From Magnaporthiopsis rhizophila (taxonomy: Eukaryota; Ascomycota; Sordariomycetes; Magnaporthales; Magnaporthaceae), in NCBI GenBank assembly GCA_003049465.1, contig PYSS01000209.1, positions 1 to 27,303 of the forward strand: a DNA stretch of 27,303 nt, written 5' to 3'. Below the pieces are notes generated by a model. It saw nothing but the letters and a program-made list of their open reading frames with translations. It was not told where the DNA came from and searched no databases. This document shows, one piece after another, positions 9,078-19,528 of this stretch (positions are counted from its first letter, which is position 1; every line of letters starts with the position of its first letter). The position numbers were made by a program, and so were the translations under genes.

Positions 9078-10361
9078 TCAGGCGGTCAACTCCCCCGACA
9101 TCTGCGCGGCACGGGCAGCAGCGCTAGCGGTGCCGTTGGCCGACAGGACCCGGCTGCCGTTGGTAACCGCCAGGCCCACGGCGCTGACGTTGAGGCGGAG
9201 GTGCTGCTTGAACGCGGCCGCCGAGATGTCGGCCGGGCGGCGGGGCGGGTGCACAAACATGGTGCCGTTGGCGAGCACCATTGCGGGCCTGCCCCTGATG
9301 CGAGGGTGGTCGCCGTCGTTGCCGTCGTGCGACGACGTGACGGTGGTGGTGTCCTCATTCTTGAATTCGGCGGCGGCGCCAGCAGCAGCAGCAGCAGCGC
9401 TGGCCGGTACGGCGACGCTGCCGCCGGTCACGTTCTTGGCGGTCGGGACGACCGTCGGCAGCTCCGTCGCGGTGTGGTGGTCGTGGCTGTGGCCCTGAAC
9501 CGAGCGCGACACCGAGTAGAAAACCGACGTCGTTTGGTGCTGTCTGTTCGCGGCCGCCGACACCTTGGCCTCCGCCGACTGGGCCATGGCCGTGAACGAG
9601 GTCACGGTGGTGGGCGACATCGGGTTCGTCGTTGTTGTCTGCTTGGCTCCGAACTTTTGCGGGCCGGTGGTGCCGGTGCCGGTGGCCTTGGGCTTGGGCG
9701 GGTTGCGCGTGATCTGGGGCCGGTGCCACCAGGGTTGCATGTTGCCCGTGCCCGGGCGCAGCTTGATGGTGAAGCTGGACGACGACGACGGCTCCGGCGT
9801 CTGCAGGGCGACCGACGTCGGCTCCACCAGGTCGGGCCAGTAAGTGATTGTGGCCGTCTTGGTCTGCGGCTCGTACACCTCGACGACGGTCAGCGAGGCC
9901 ATGGTTGGCAGCTCCGCGGCGGCGACGGCAGCCTTTGTGCCGGCGACGGCCTCGGCCTCAAGCTCGAGGTCGGTGGTGGCGTCGAGCTGCTCAACCTCTA
10001 CGGCCTCGTCGTCTTGCATCTTGATGTTGCGAACCTGGATGATGCTTGTGTGGTTACCCGTCGTGTGGTTGGTGGTGACGATGGGGATGGGGTAGCCGCG
10101 GATCAGCACGCTGGGAGTGGTTGGGGTGACGCCCCGCTTCACCATGGCGCTGGCGGCGGACATGACGATGTAGACAACCAGCAGGCTCATCCCGGTGGTA
10201 AAGAGAAGGGACAAGATGCATATGAAGAAGAAGCCGACACGCGTCGCCAACCAGGCCCTCAGACTAGAACTCTGCGTCGAGGGGCCATGAGGGCGGGGTG
10301 CCGCTGTCTCCGGGTCCAGCAGTGTCCCGCTATCGGCCATCGAGTTCTCCATGTTGCCCAT
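9078..10361 (-). CDS. single-pass Ser/Thr-rich membrane glycoprotein, function unknown
   Basis: Single exon, 427 aa from the ATG at 10361. The same frame is open to an ATG at 10484, but a pyrimidine-rich stretch ending CTTCCAG just upstream of 10361 looks like a 5' UTR splice acceptor, so the shorter form is preferred. Residues 1-42 are polar and probably cytosolic. Residues about 43-68 (FFFICILSLLF...LLVVYIVM) form one transmembrane helix. The remaining 360 residues are Thr/Ser/Pro/Ala-rich with about seven N-glycosylation sequons (NHT, NVT, NGT, NVS, NGS), an acidic patch, a Pro/Lys/Thr stretch and a polyalanine tract encoded by a trinucleotide run near 9380-9399. The layout suggests a type II cell-surface or wall-linked protein or stress-sensor-like mucin. 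No domain is recognised. The long open frame on the opposite strand is a shadow. Confidence 0.7.
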   Translation of the reverse strand: MGNMENSMADSGTLLDPETAAPRPHGPSTQSSSLRAWLATRVGFFFICILSLLFTTGMSLLVVYIVMSAASAMVKRGVTPTTPSVLIRGYPIPIVTTNHTTGNHTSIIQVRNIKMQDDEAVEVEQLDATTDLELEAEAVAGTKAAVAAAELPTMASLTVVEVYEPQTKTATITYWPDLVEPTSVALQTPEPSSSSSFTIKLRPGTGNMQPWWHRPQITRNPPKPKATGTGTTGPQKFGAKQTTTTNPMSPTTVTSFTAMAQSAEAKVSAAANRQHQTTSVFYSVSRSVQGHSHDHHTATELPTVVPTAKNVTGGSVAVPASAAAAAAGAAAEFKNEDTTTVTSSHDGNDGDHPRIRGRPAMVLANGTMFVHPPRRPADISAAAFKQHLRLNVSAVGLAVTNGSRVLSANGTASAAARAAQMSGELTA

Positions 10362-10975
10362 ATATGCTGGAAGACAGTGGGAATAGCGAGTGACTTTAGT
10401 TTGAATTAATATGGATGTGTGCAGTATGGAAAGGATGGGACAGATGACCGAGACGGAACAAAAAGAAGACGAAAGATGTGCCATGGCAGGGAAGCAGCTC
10501 TAAGCATTATATGTCACGGCAACTCTGTCTGTCGGCGCCTCGTCCAGTCAAAGGGCTGAAGTATGGCTGGGGTGATGATGTCTGGATGTGATAATTGACT
10601 TCGGCCGGCGGGCCGTTGGGGAAAGAAAGACCCCGAAAACTGCCAGGCAGATAGACATCTCAACAGATCTCCGTATCGTCATGTATAGTTCAGCCTTATC
10701 AAGGTCAAATAGGGTATGTACTAGTAAAAGTATAAGGCAAAGATTGTCAGTTGACGAACGCCCGCGTGGCAAAGTGTAGACTTTGATGGGTAGGGGAAAG
10801 CAAGGAAAGGCTTGACAAGCGAACGCGACAAAAGATCCCAAAAAAAAAAATTATAAACTGTGGCATATGGCGCTATGGCACTTTGAAAGTGATGCATTGT
10901 AGTCTTTCTCCCTCAATCACCCTCCGGCGTGGCTCTAACGAACTCCAACAGCTCATCTCCGTGTCAACGGCCCCC
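10362..10975. other. intergenic region, glycoprotein promoter and ACH1 3' flank
   Basis: About 610 nt. It may include a 5' UTR exon or intron of the glycoprotein gene and the ACH1 3' UTR. An A10 run lies at 10841-10850. No separate gene seen. Confidence 0.5.
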
Positions 10976-12820
10976 TCACCAGCCCTTAACCTTTTGCATG
11001 CTACCCTCCTCCACGAGCGCCTTGTGCATGTCGAACGAGTTAAAGAGGAGGTGGGGTTCGTGGCCCATGCCCTTGCGCAGGCACTCAAACTCGGCCTTGT
11101 CGAAGTAGCCCTGCAGAATGGGCTGGTAGATGGGGTGGGCACACTTCTTGATGATGAGCCTGGCGCGCTCGCGCGGGCTCAGCCCCCGGACGTCGGCAAG
11201 GCCATGCTCCGTCACGATGACGTCGAGGTCGTGCTCGGTCTGGTCGATGTGCGTGCACATGGGCACGATGCACGAGACGCCGTGCGGGTCCGTCTTGGTC
11301 GGACGCGTCGCGGGTGTGTGCATGATGCTGTACTTGGACGAGCGCAGGAAGTCGGCCGAGCCGCCGAGGCCGTTGAGCATGCGCGATCCCATGACGCACG
11401 TGCTGTTTGCGTGCGCGTAAATGTCCACCTCGACGGGCGTGTTCATGCCGATGACGCCCAGCCGCCTGATGATCTCGGGGCAGTTGGAAACCGACTGCGA
11501 CCGCAGCAGCAGCTTGCCCTTGTAGGTATCCCACTGGTCGTAAAACCGCTTGAAGCCTTCAGGCGAGAAGCGCACCGAGGTCGCCGTCGCGAAGTCGAGC
11601 TTGCCGCTGTCAAACAGGTCCAGGAAGGTATCCTGGATTACCTCGGTCCACACCTTGAGGTTCTGGAACTGCGAGCTAGCCAGCCCGCCGACGACGGCGT
11701 TGGCAATGTTGCCGATGCCGGACTGGAGCGGGAGCAGGTTCTTAGGCAGCCGGCCGTGGGCGACCTCGTGCTCCAGAAACTCGATCAGATTTCCTGCGAT
11801 TGCGCGCGAGGCCTCATCCTCGGCCGAGTTTGGCATGGTTTGGTCCTGGTAGTCCGAGTGCACCACGCCGACCACCTTGTCGGTATCAATGGGGATCGAC
11901 GTCCGGCCAATGCGGTCTTCAACAGCCATGACCAGGTACGGTTTCCGGTTTGGTGGCAGGTCCGTCATGGTGATGTCATGGAGGCCCTCCATCCTGGGAA
12001 GCGAGGTGTTGACCTCGATGATGATCTGTGCGGGGCGGCGTCATGTCTTGGTCAGCTTCCAGGCGGCTTCCTCGCATGGAGCATAGAAACCACGGATGGC
12101 CGTACCTTGTCCGCCATCTGAACAAGCTCTGGCGTGGCACCAACTGAAGCTCCCGGCACGATGCTGCCATCCTCCAGGATCTCGGTCGCCTCCACCACGG
12201 TAACGTCGAGGCTGTTCTTTGGCCTATCCTTTGTGTAGTACCCCTGAGCAGCGCCACGTGGGGTCAGCAATTGTCCGCGCCAACGGCAAAAGATGCCACT
12301 GGCTACGACGCTCGTGACCTGGTCGCCTTACATATACTAGATCGGTAGGGAACATGGACAGGTGCTTGTCGAAGAAGTTTATCCTGCCCTCGTTGATCCC
12401 CTTGGCGATGGACTTGCCGACCTGGTGAGGGCTCCGCCTCTCGATCATGTTGAGCGACGCCCACCTGTCCTCCGTCTCGGCGCCGGACGAGGCTCCCACG
12501 AAGAGGGAGTACCTGAGCTTTCCCTGGAGGTTGTTCTGCTCGACATGGTTCGCCAGGAAGGTGGGAGTCTTTCTGTGCGTAGGTTAGGAAACGATGCCGT
12601 CAGGAATTAGCACCTAAGGGGCAAGCCATTGAGCGGCGCCGAGTAGCCCCGCGACGTGCCGGCACACTCACTTGGGATATCCAACGCCGGTGAAGCCCGA
12701 CCAGCCTATGTAGGCGCCGTTGGGGAAGTGGTGAAGCAGATCCTCGGGCTTGCAGATCTTGTTGAGCATCGACGGCCGCTTGATGCGGGACTTGAGGGCC
12801 GCGGAGATCGGGCCCGACAT
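10976..12820 (-). CDS. ACH1: acetyl-CoA hydrolase / succinyl-CoA:acetate CoA-transferase
   Basis: Four exons, 12820-12672, 12572-12332, 12243-12106 and 12025-10976, all GT-AG; the product is 525 aa, the normal length for fungal Ach1. The splice joins give continuous family sequence (YPKKTPTFLANHVEQNN; VYGYYTKDRPKN; ADKIIIEVNTSLPRMEGLHD). Recognised elements are the Lys/Arg-containing N-terminus (SAALKSRIKRPSM), which could assist mitochondrial import, the GIGNIANAV CoA-transferase segment (about 279-287), and the catalytic-type Glu in VWTEVIQD (about 304). Also seen are the conserved GMNTPVEVDIYAHANSTCVMG and the C-terminal TEHGLADVRGLSPRERA. In fungi this mitochondrial enzyme moves CoA from succinyl- or other acyl-CoAs to acetate. 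It supports acetate and propionate handling rather than simple hydrolysis. The gene appears intact. A long open frame on the opposite strand is a codon-bias shadow. Confidence 0.95.
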
Positions 12821-14221
12821 GTTGGCGGTCTTGCGGAGCTGGCTGGGTGGTGTGGTCTGGTGTGGGGCAGTGTGCGCCGAGGACGGAGCTGGCTGGGAGG
12901 TGATATCGCAATGAAAGGAGAGAGGAGGCAGAGGACGAGGCCGAGGCCGGGAACCAAGAAAGCAGCGGCGGGCGCGGTTTAAGTAGCTTCACACCACCTA
13001 GCCCTGGGAGCCGTCACCCACCAGCATCGGCAAGGTGATTTGCATGCTGGGGAAAAAGGCAGTCTCGTCCCTGCGCCGCTCTTCATCCCATCATTCATCC
13101 GTCGTTTGGGGGTGCAAACGGCAGACAGGATGGGCTCATGCCCCTCCAGGGTGGAGAAAACTGCAGACGTTGTGCTGTTGTGGTTACACCCCTGAGTCTG
13201 CCCCACCAAAATCGCAACTGACCGACGTCAACAGCCGGCAGCTTCAGCCTCGACCCTGCTGAGCTCGGCGGGCTTCGGCCAATTGAAGGTCGCGCCAGTC
13301 ACACGTCATTCCGCTCCGCCGGCCAAGCAACCGAGTCGGTTTTATTGTGATTCTCGAACCACGGAAGAATAAAAATGGGTGTAATTGCAGAGATTTCCGG
13401 GTGAGCTAATTTGCATGCTATCAGTCTCAATTGGTTACCTATATAATGGCTGGCCGCTCGATAGCACTGACTGCCTGAATGTTCGTTTGCGTCCTTGCAT
13501 CAGGCGCCTGCCAGAACGCACCATGGAAAGCCGCCCCCACTTCAGACCAGAGCTTCGGTTGGCCGGGCCAGGCTCGGTCAATACTGGACTCCATCCGTTG
13601 GCCCGGCCGGCCGAGCCGTGGAGGGCCAAGCCTTGTCGATAACGCAGCCCCGGCTAATAAAGCAAGCCTCCCTTGGGGTTGTTTTTAATTTCTGGTTCAC
13701 CCGATTTTAATGGGAGCTGCCCACGGCAGTGAGCTTTGGCTTCAACCCTATCGACGGCCACCAAACTACCTAAACACCTCCCGAGCGACGTGGACGACTG
13801 ATTTCGACACAAATCATAGCGCTGCCTATCGTCAAGATTCACCCGTCCCACCCCACGATCTCTGCCATCCGAGAACGGGTATGTGTTATCCCGCCCACGG
13901 CACAGCACCCGAGCTTATGCCTATTATTCTCAAGCGAAGGGCCCAAATCACAACACCCTTATTTTCCGGGCACGGCGCATCGTGTCTTCTGCTCGAGACA
14001 TTTTCGATACATCTGTCTGCAATTCGTCCTCGGCTACAGAGTCCTACAACGATCCACGCCGGGCCAGACGATCCGATGCGCCCGACGCAAATAAGGTCAA
14101 GAAATTGGCCGTCAGATTGCGAAGCTACAGATTATTAAGGTATATGGATCGTGGGTGCCGCGACAAAACAGCATGGAGCACAATTGACGCAGTGAACGAC
14201 AGGGCACCTTGCGAATGTCCC
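12821..14221. other. intergenic region between ACH1 and the UNC93-like gene
   Basis: About 1.4 kb holding the ACH1 promoter and the UNC93-like 3' flank. It is not AT-rich, and its short open frames lack motifs. No tRNA, repeat or clear promoter element was identified. Confidence 0.5.
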
Positions 14222-15848
14222 TCAGACGCCGGCCTTCTTCTCAGCAACAGCTCCCGGCGCCACGACGTCCTCGATCGTCTCATCCGTGTTCTTCAAGTCT
14301 TCCTCGAGCGGGACCGTGTCCTTGATCTTGAGGAAGATGATGGGAGCGGCGATGATAATGCTGGCTGCCAGGAGACCCCACTGCAAAAACACGTCAGTAC
14401 AATCTATATAAACGACACGGATATTGCAGCAAAAGGGGACTTACAGTCGCTCCAAAGATGGTGTTAAACTCGAGCTGACTGACGCCGTCCATACTCCAAA
14501 AGACGGCGGCGCCGGCAGACTGGATGCCCTTGTAGAAGCCGGCCATGTTGGCCGTCTTGCGCCCCGAGTTGGACAGGGCGCCCATGTACCAGTAGATGGA
14601 CGTCTGGAAGGCAGCGTCGTACACGGCATAGAACATGAACAGGAAGACGGGGCCGATGTAGCGCTCGCCGCCGTCGGTCCAGTCGATGTGCACGTAGCCG
14701 CTGCCCTCGGCCTTGACGAAGGCGCGCGTCGGCTGCTTGCTCTGGAAGGCCCAGCCGCCGCCCCAGATGACAAAGGTGAGGACGATGAGGACGCCGAAGG
14801 AGATCTTGGCGCGCATGGAGCGGCGGATGCCGGGGAAGTCGAGGGCGTATCCCATGGCGATGGCGCCAAAGATCTGGGCGAGCCAGTAGAGCAGGTTGTT
14901 GAGCGAGCGGGTGCGGGTGTTGAAGAGGGCGCCGTTCATGTTGTTGAGCTGGTAGGCGTAGAAGATGTTGGACGAGAAGAACATGGGGAACAGCGCGACG
15001 ATCCAGGGCGCCTCGAGCAGCACCTCCCAGAGCCCCCAGATCTCGGACCGCCACGACGGGTTCTTCATGGCTATGACCTTGGACCCATCCTCGCGCACGA
15101 CGTCGTTGCTGTTACACAGGAAGAGCGCCAGGACGGCGCCGAGGACCATGAGAACGATGAAGCCGATGTAGGTGCCGTCGGTGGCGGGGCCGGTGATGTT
15201 GTTGACGTTCTGGCCCAGCGGGATGAAGGCGCCGACGACGCCGCCGAGGTTGAAGATGATCCAGAACCAGCTGATGTAGCGGCCCTTTTGCGACTCGGGC
15301 GGGTACGACATCATGATGGCGCCCTGGCCGCACCACAACAGGCCGGCGCAGATGCCGAGGAAGAAGCCGGCGAAGATGCAGAAGCCGCCGTTCTGCGTGT
15401 GCTTGTACGACAGCAGGCTGGCGGCGTAGATGCAGTAGCCGAGCCCGCCAAAGGCCATGGTGGCCTTGATGCCCAGGCGGTTGGCGAAGGTGCCCGAGAA
15501 GAAGCCGACGACGGCAAAGGTCGAGTACAGGGCCGTGTTGGCCTTGGCCTGCACGCTCGCGTTGTCGCTGAGCCCGCCGTCGCCCAGCCCGGTGAGGGCG
15601 TTGAACATGCCTGGGCACAGGAAGCACACCATGGACACCACCAGCAGCTGCGCCTTGGGCGACGCGTACCAGATGTTGAACTTGTGTCCCGCCAGCTTCC
15701 ACCGCTTGTACATCCAGCCTCCGGGGCGCTCGAACTCAGCTGCTGGCGCCACCGGGGCGGCTGTGGGCTCCGGCTCGGCTTGCTTGGCGGCATTGTCGGC
15801 CGGCTCGTCCGTCACGCCGTGCAGTCCTTGCTCCTTGGCGTCCGACAT
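14222..15848 (-). CDS. UNC93-like major facilitator superfamily membrane protein
   Basis: Two exons, 15848-14445 and 14380-14222, with a 64-nt intron (GTAAGT...TGCAG) in phase 0; the product is 520 aa. A polar N-terminus of about 65 residues precedes about eleven or twelve hydrophobic helices, beginning AQLLVVSMVCFLCPGMFNAL (about 67-86). The segments SGTFANRLGIK, LLWCGQGAIMMSYP, KGRYISWFWIIFNLGG and NSGRKTANMAGFYKGIQSAG are typical of fungal UNC93/DUF895 proteins. Without splicing the frame would stop soon after the donor; exon 2 supplies the last helix (WGLLAASIIIAAPIIF) and an acidic tail. Family members are membrane proteins of mostly unknown cargo; animal UNC93 regulates channels. No transport substrate can be inferred. 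Confidence 0.9.
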
Positions 15849-18800
15849 TGTGGCTGTTTTTAATAAACCCTCCCCCAGTCAAATTAACCCTGTGCGCGCC
15901 AGTCGGGGAGATTTTTCTCAACCGCGGCTAAGACAGTCCGTCAGTCGGTAGCGCCGGCAATTCAGCACCGTTCGGCAGCCTCCTTCTTGGCGGCTGAACG
16001 GACAAGTGACAGAACCGGAGTCTGTAGGTGGGTGAGCGGCTCGTGCGAACGCGGCAACGTCTGCCAGTGCCTCCTCGAAGGCCTGGGCTACACCACGCGA
16101 AGGTGCAAGGAAAAGCAAGAGGAAATTTTCCAGGCTCGGGCTCCCCGGGTTTCTCTGGGGTTTGCGTCGAAATGAAAAGATCGAATGGAATTGAAAGTGG
16201 TCCTGCGGGGGGATTAAAAGAGGGTACAGCACAAGCTTAAAGTAAGCCTCGGGAGGACGGACTTTTGAAGCCAAGTCAGGAAACATCCTCCGCATCGCCC
16301 GAGCACTTCTTTCAGCCGCCGAGACCAGGTAGGTAGCTTTTTTGCTGGACAGCTGCAGTGTCCCCTTGTACACCCTCCTCCAATTCCATGTACATCCCGT
16401 CTGTACGTCTTCCGCGCTAGTATGGGCGTACAACATGACGCTTGCAGATCCGTAGTGATGGCTTGTGGCAAGGTAACATCTTCGCCTTCACAGTGTGCCT
16501 TTTATGAGACATGCGTATCCAAAGAGGTCGCGTGGCTCAGATGACCTGCGCATCTAGAGGTTCGACGTGCAGCGCTGCCCAGAAGTATTTCCATAGGGGT
16601 GGCCTCACGCCCTCGTGGAGGTCCGAGATATCCACAAATATCCGATCTCATTGTGCTAGGTTGGGGAATAGGTGGGTGGGAACACAAGCAGGCCCACCCT
16701 GGGGTTGCCAGGAGAGATGGGCCACTTGGATCACGAAGACAAGGGCCTTGTGAGTGCACTGGCTCGAGATTGTCTTTTTCTTGTTGGTTCTGTTCTCCTC
16801 CACCCTGCCTCGGTGTTTTCTCCCTTGCATGTCCAGCGTTTTCGTTGGTTTGTCCTTCACTCGACCGAGCGTCCATTGGCGAGCAGGAATTTCTTGGCAA
16901 CCACTGGCAACTACTGACAGCTAAAAACGTCCAGCCTGCCCAAATGTGGTGAAGTCTGGAACCATTCAAGGTAGCACACGATAAGGCCGGGCCGAATGGG
17001 CGGCCAGTGATTGGCCATCCCGGGCAAGCCCTGGAGGGGCAACACGAAGGGCACAGAACAGGGTCCACTTTCCAGTTTCTCGCTTCTTTTACTCGATCTT
17101 GCTTTGACCTCCCCTGTCAGTTGTCAGGCGGCGCACAGTGTCCATGTAACGTTCCTCTGCAACGTCCCGCCACCGCCCATTCGCGCAGCGAGGGGGAAGG
17201 ATTCGAGCCGTCCTCACCACGCCGCAGTCTAGCCTCTGTAGCTCAAAGGTTGCCAATAGCACGTCTCCCTTCCTCGGACTGGTCTTTGCCACCAGTCAAC
17301 CAATATCAGCCGGCACTGCGTGTATTGGTTTGTGTCATGAGAATCCATGGCAGTCCATCCAGCCAGACCTCCTCAGCTGCGAAGAGCGTCTCCGGCTTGG
17401 ATTGCCAAGAAGGCTTGGTCGGTACGGCTGCTTGAAATGCTGTGACTTTTTCCGCGTCGGCTGCAAGAGGTCGGGCCGGACCGCCTTCTGCAATGCCAAT
17501 CCCAGGCCGGTCGGCGAAGGAAACTGATGCAGAGCCGACGGTGAGTTCCGGAGCGGGAGACTCGGGCTCTCGTTCTGGAACCGCTCGTCTGACATCTCTC
17601 CGGGCAAACGTCCTGGACTCGGGGGCGGCTGGCTTCCCCGCAAAATACCGGACCTCGGCAACAGCCCCCAGAGCTTCCCCCGCGTCAGAACCATGGAACC
17701 TTGCCGGTCGGAGCATGCGGGCGGTGTCCCGGTGGAAGAAGCCTGCCAGCTCTTCTAGCTCGTCGAATTAACGTTAACCCCAGACACCCTCTCTCTCATT
17801 CACATGCCATCATCAACAACCGCGTCCGATACCCAAAGCACACCCATGGGATACGTCGCATCTGTTGGGCAGATCGATCTCCTTGCGAGCACCTCCAGGA
17901 AGGCTGAGGCTCGCACTACAGTAGTCGGAGGGCTCAAAGCTGGAGGAAACCTGCCCCACATCCCACAAACCTTTTCGTTGCTGATCTATATAGCCTTACC
18001 AGTAGGCGTAGGTGGGAGATGCCATAATATGAAAGCACCAGCGTTGGTGGGAAATATGTTGATTTCACCTTCAATTTGAGTTCCTTTCGAGATCCAGTTA
18101 TCTCCTATTACCTGCCGTAGAGATACCGCTACCTATATGTTTTCCCCGATCCTGGGCCCTCTCATACCACACCGCGCGTATTCCTTTTTCCGCCCCTGCC
18201 ACAAGTTCGGAATCTTTTCCTCATTGTGCCTCTCCTGTCGCCGACGCTATATGATCACAATCACCTTGGCAGGCCAACCTCTGACCCACCAGCGTGGCAG
18301 GGAGAGCCTGGGCAGTACTGGCAGCTTGAGGCGAATTGTATCTCAAGCACTTTTCAAGCCCACATCCGTAAGCCACATTCTCAACGGAATAAGCATGTGG
18401 AGGTGCCCAATCCCCAGAGGCTATCGGTAAAACTGCTCATTCGCTATCCGGATTATTATCTTGGGGTTACATAAACTAGAACGACAGCCTCTTGGAACAT
18501 CTTGGCTATTACACACTCCCCGCCCCCGCCCCTCTTGGAAAATTGCGGTCCCAGCCCACATCAACGGTCTTGCTCACACCTTTGAATCGGCTTTGCAGGC
18601 TTTGGAGCTTTTTATGAGTGATAAGCCCAAGACTTTTGCTTCTTGGTACCGGGCCGAAGTCTGCCGCAGTGTGCCCGACCTCAGACTCGGCACGTCCTGG
18701 ATGGAGCCATGTTAGTGCTACAGCCGCCCGGCCCTTGCCGATCCATGATGTGTGCCGAGTTCCGATGAGCCCGCGTCTCGCGGCGCATTGTGCCGGACTT

Positions 18801-19528
18801 GGTCGCGGGTGTGCGGTTGATGCTCATCGACGACGTGTCATTTACCAGTGCGGCTAGCAGGGACATAGACCGACTGGCAGCTCATAGTTACCGGGCCCCA
18901 GGAAACAACCTGGCGGGAGATTCCCCGCCTCGTTGCCCATGGGGTCCCCGGATATGCGTGGAAACGACGAGATCGAATCGGTCGGGAATGGGGCGCTTCT
19001 TCCATGTTTCTTGCTCCGGAGCCTTGTCCGTGATTGAGATTTTAAGCAACGTAAAAAGCATGGCAACACCTCGGCAAGTCTACCGAGTACGCAGTACCCT
19101 GCCTTTCCCGACGATGTAGCAGCGCTTCTGCGGATAGGTGTAGCATATGAACCCCCGGCGTCGGCTGTATATCAGCACCTGGCCCGAGAACGGCCGAATC
19201 ACCTCTCGGAACATGAATGTCAACCTCGGCTGCTGGCGAGGTAGACCCTCCTCCGCATGCTGGGTCAGCGATGCCCAGGACACTGAGGGCCGGCCGGCGG
19301 AACCAACCTCCACTTACACACCGACCTCCACGTTTCCCTCCCCCGCAGTCGGCGGTCTGGGGTGCAGGAGTTTTCTATTCCCTTGCTCCCTGTGCTTACA
19401 AAAGGAGCATGGTAACTCGCTCATCTCTAGTCTGAAGGGGAGCAGCCCTCATCGCTTCCCCTTCTTTCCTCTCTCCCCGGCCCGGTGTATCAGCACCACC
19501 ACTCCTGTCCAACCCCCTCCCCAACATC
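15849..19528. other. 3.7 kb gene-poor intergenic region
   Basis: This is the largest gap in the window, between a minus-strand and a plus-strand membrane-protein gene. Open frames are short, overlap in several frames and lack start context or motifs. It is not strongly AT-rich, so it does not look like a RIP-mutated relic overall. The only stretch with weakly coding-like composition is 17306-17716 on the minus strand. It probably also holds the two divergent promoters. I saw no terminal inverted repeats or LTRs. Confidence 0.5.
17306..17716 (-). CDS. possible small gene or gene fragment of unknown function
   Basis: An open frame of 136 codons from ATG to TGA on the minus strand. In-frame open sequence extends about 16 codons further upstream to a TAA, with a possible AG acceptor (GACGAG) near 17753, so it could be the last exon of a spliced gene. 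The translation is mildly charged and has a globular-looking end (FAAEEVWLDGLPWILM). I recognise no domain, and the overlapping plus-strand frame is equally open. Could equally be non-coding. Confidence 0.2.
   Translation of the reverse strand: MLRPARFHGSDAGEALGAVAEVRYFAGKPAAPESRTFARRDVRRAVPEREPESPAPELTVGSASVSFADRPGIGIAEGGPARPLAADAEKVTAFQAAVPTKPSWQSKPETLFAAEEVWLDGLPWILMTQTNTRSAG

Noticed and set aside
8976..10409. 477-codon plus-strand open frame opposite the glycoprotein gene
   Set aside because: The translation is Arg/Gly/Val-rich low complexity. The minus-strand frame has a transmembrane helix and glycosylation sites and ends cleanly, so it is preferred, though this is the least secure of the three choices.
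10883..12121. 412-codon open frame on the plus strand opposite ACH1
   Set aside because: It mirrors ACH1 exon sequence and runs across two of its introns; the minus-strand protein has clear family motifs. High GC at third codon positions removes stops on the antisense strand.
14424..15863. 479-codon plus-strand open frame opposite the UNC93-like gene
   Set aside because: Composition is Glu/Asp/Gly/Val-rich without motifs, as expected for the complement of a hydrophobic membrane-protein gene.
17190..17275. Possible tRNA gene (a B-box-like GGCTCGAATCC on the minus strand and an A-box-like TAGCTCAAAGGT on the plus strand)
   Set aside because: The two boxes lie on opposite strands, the T-stem has a mismatch, and no acceptor, D or anticodon stems could be built in either orientation.
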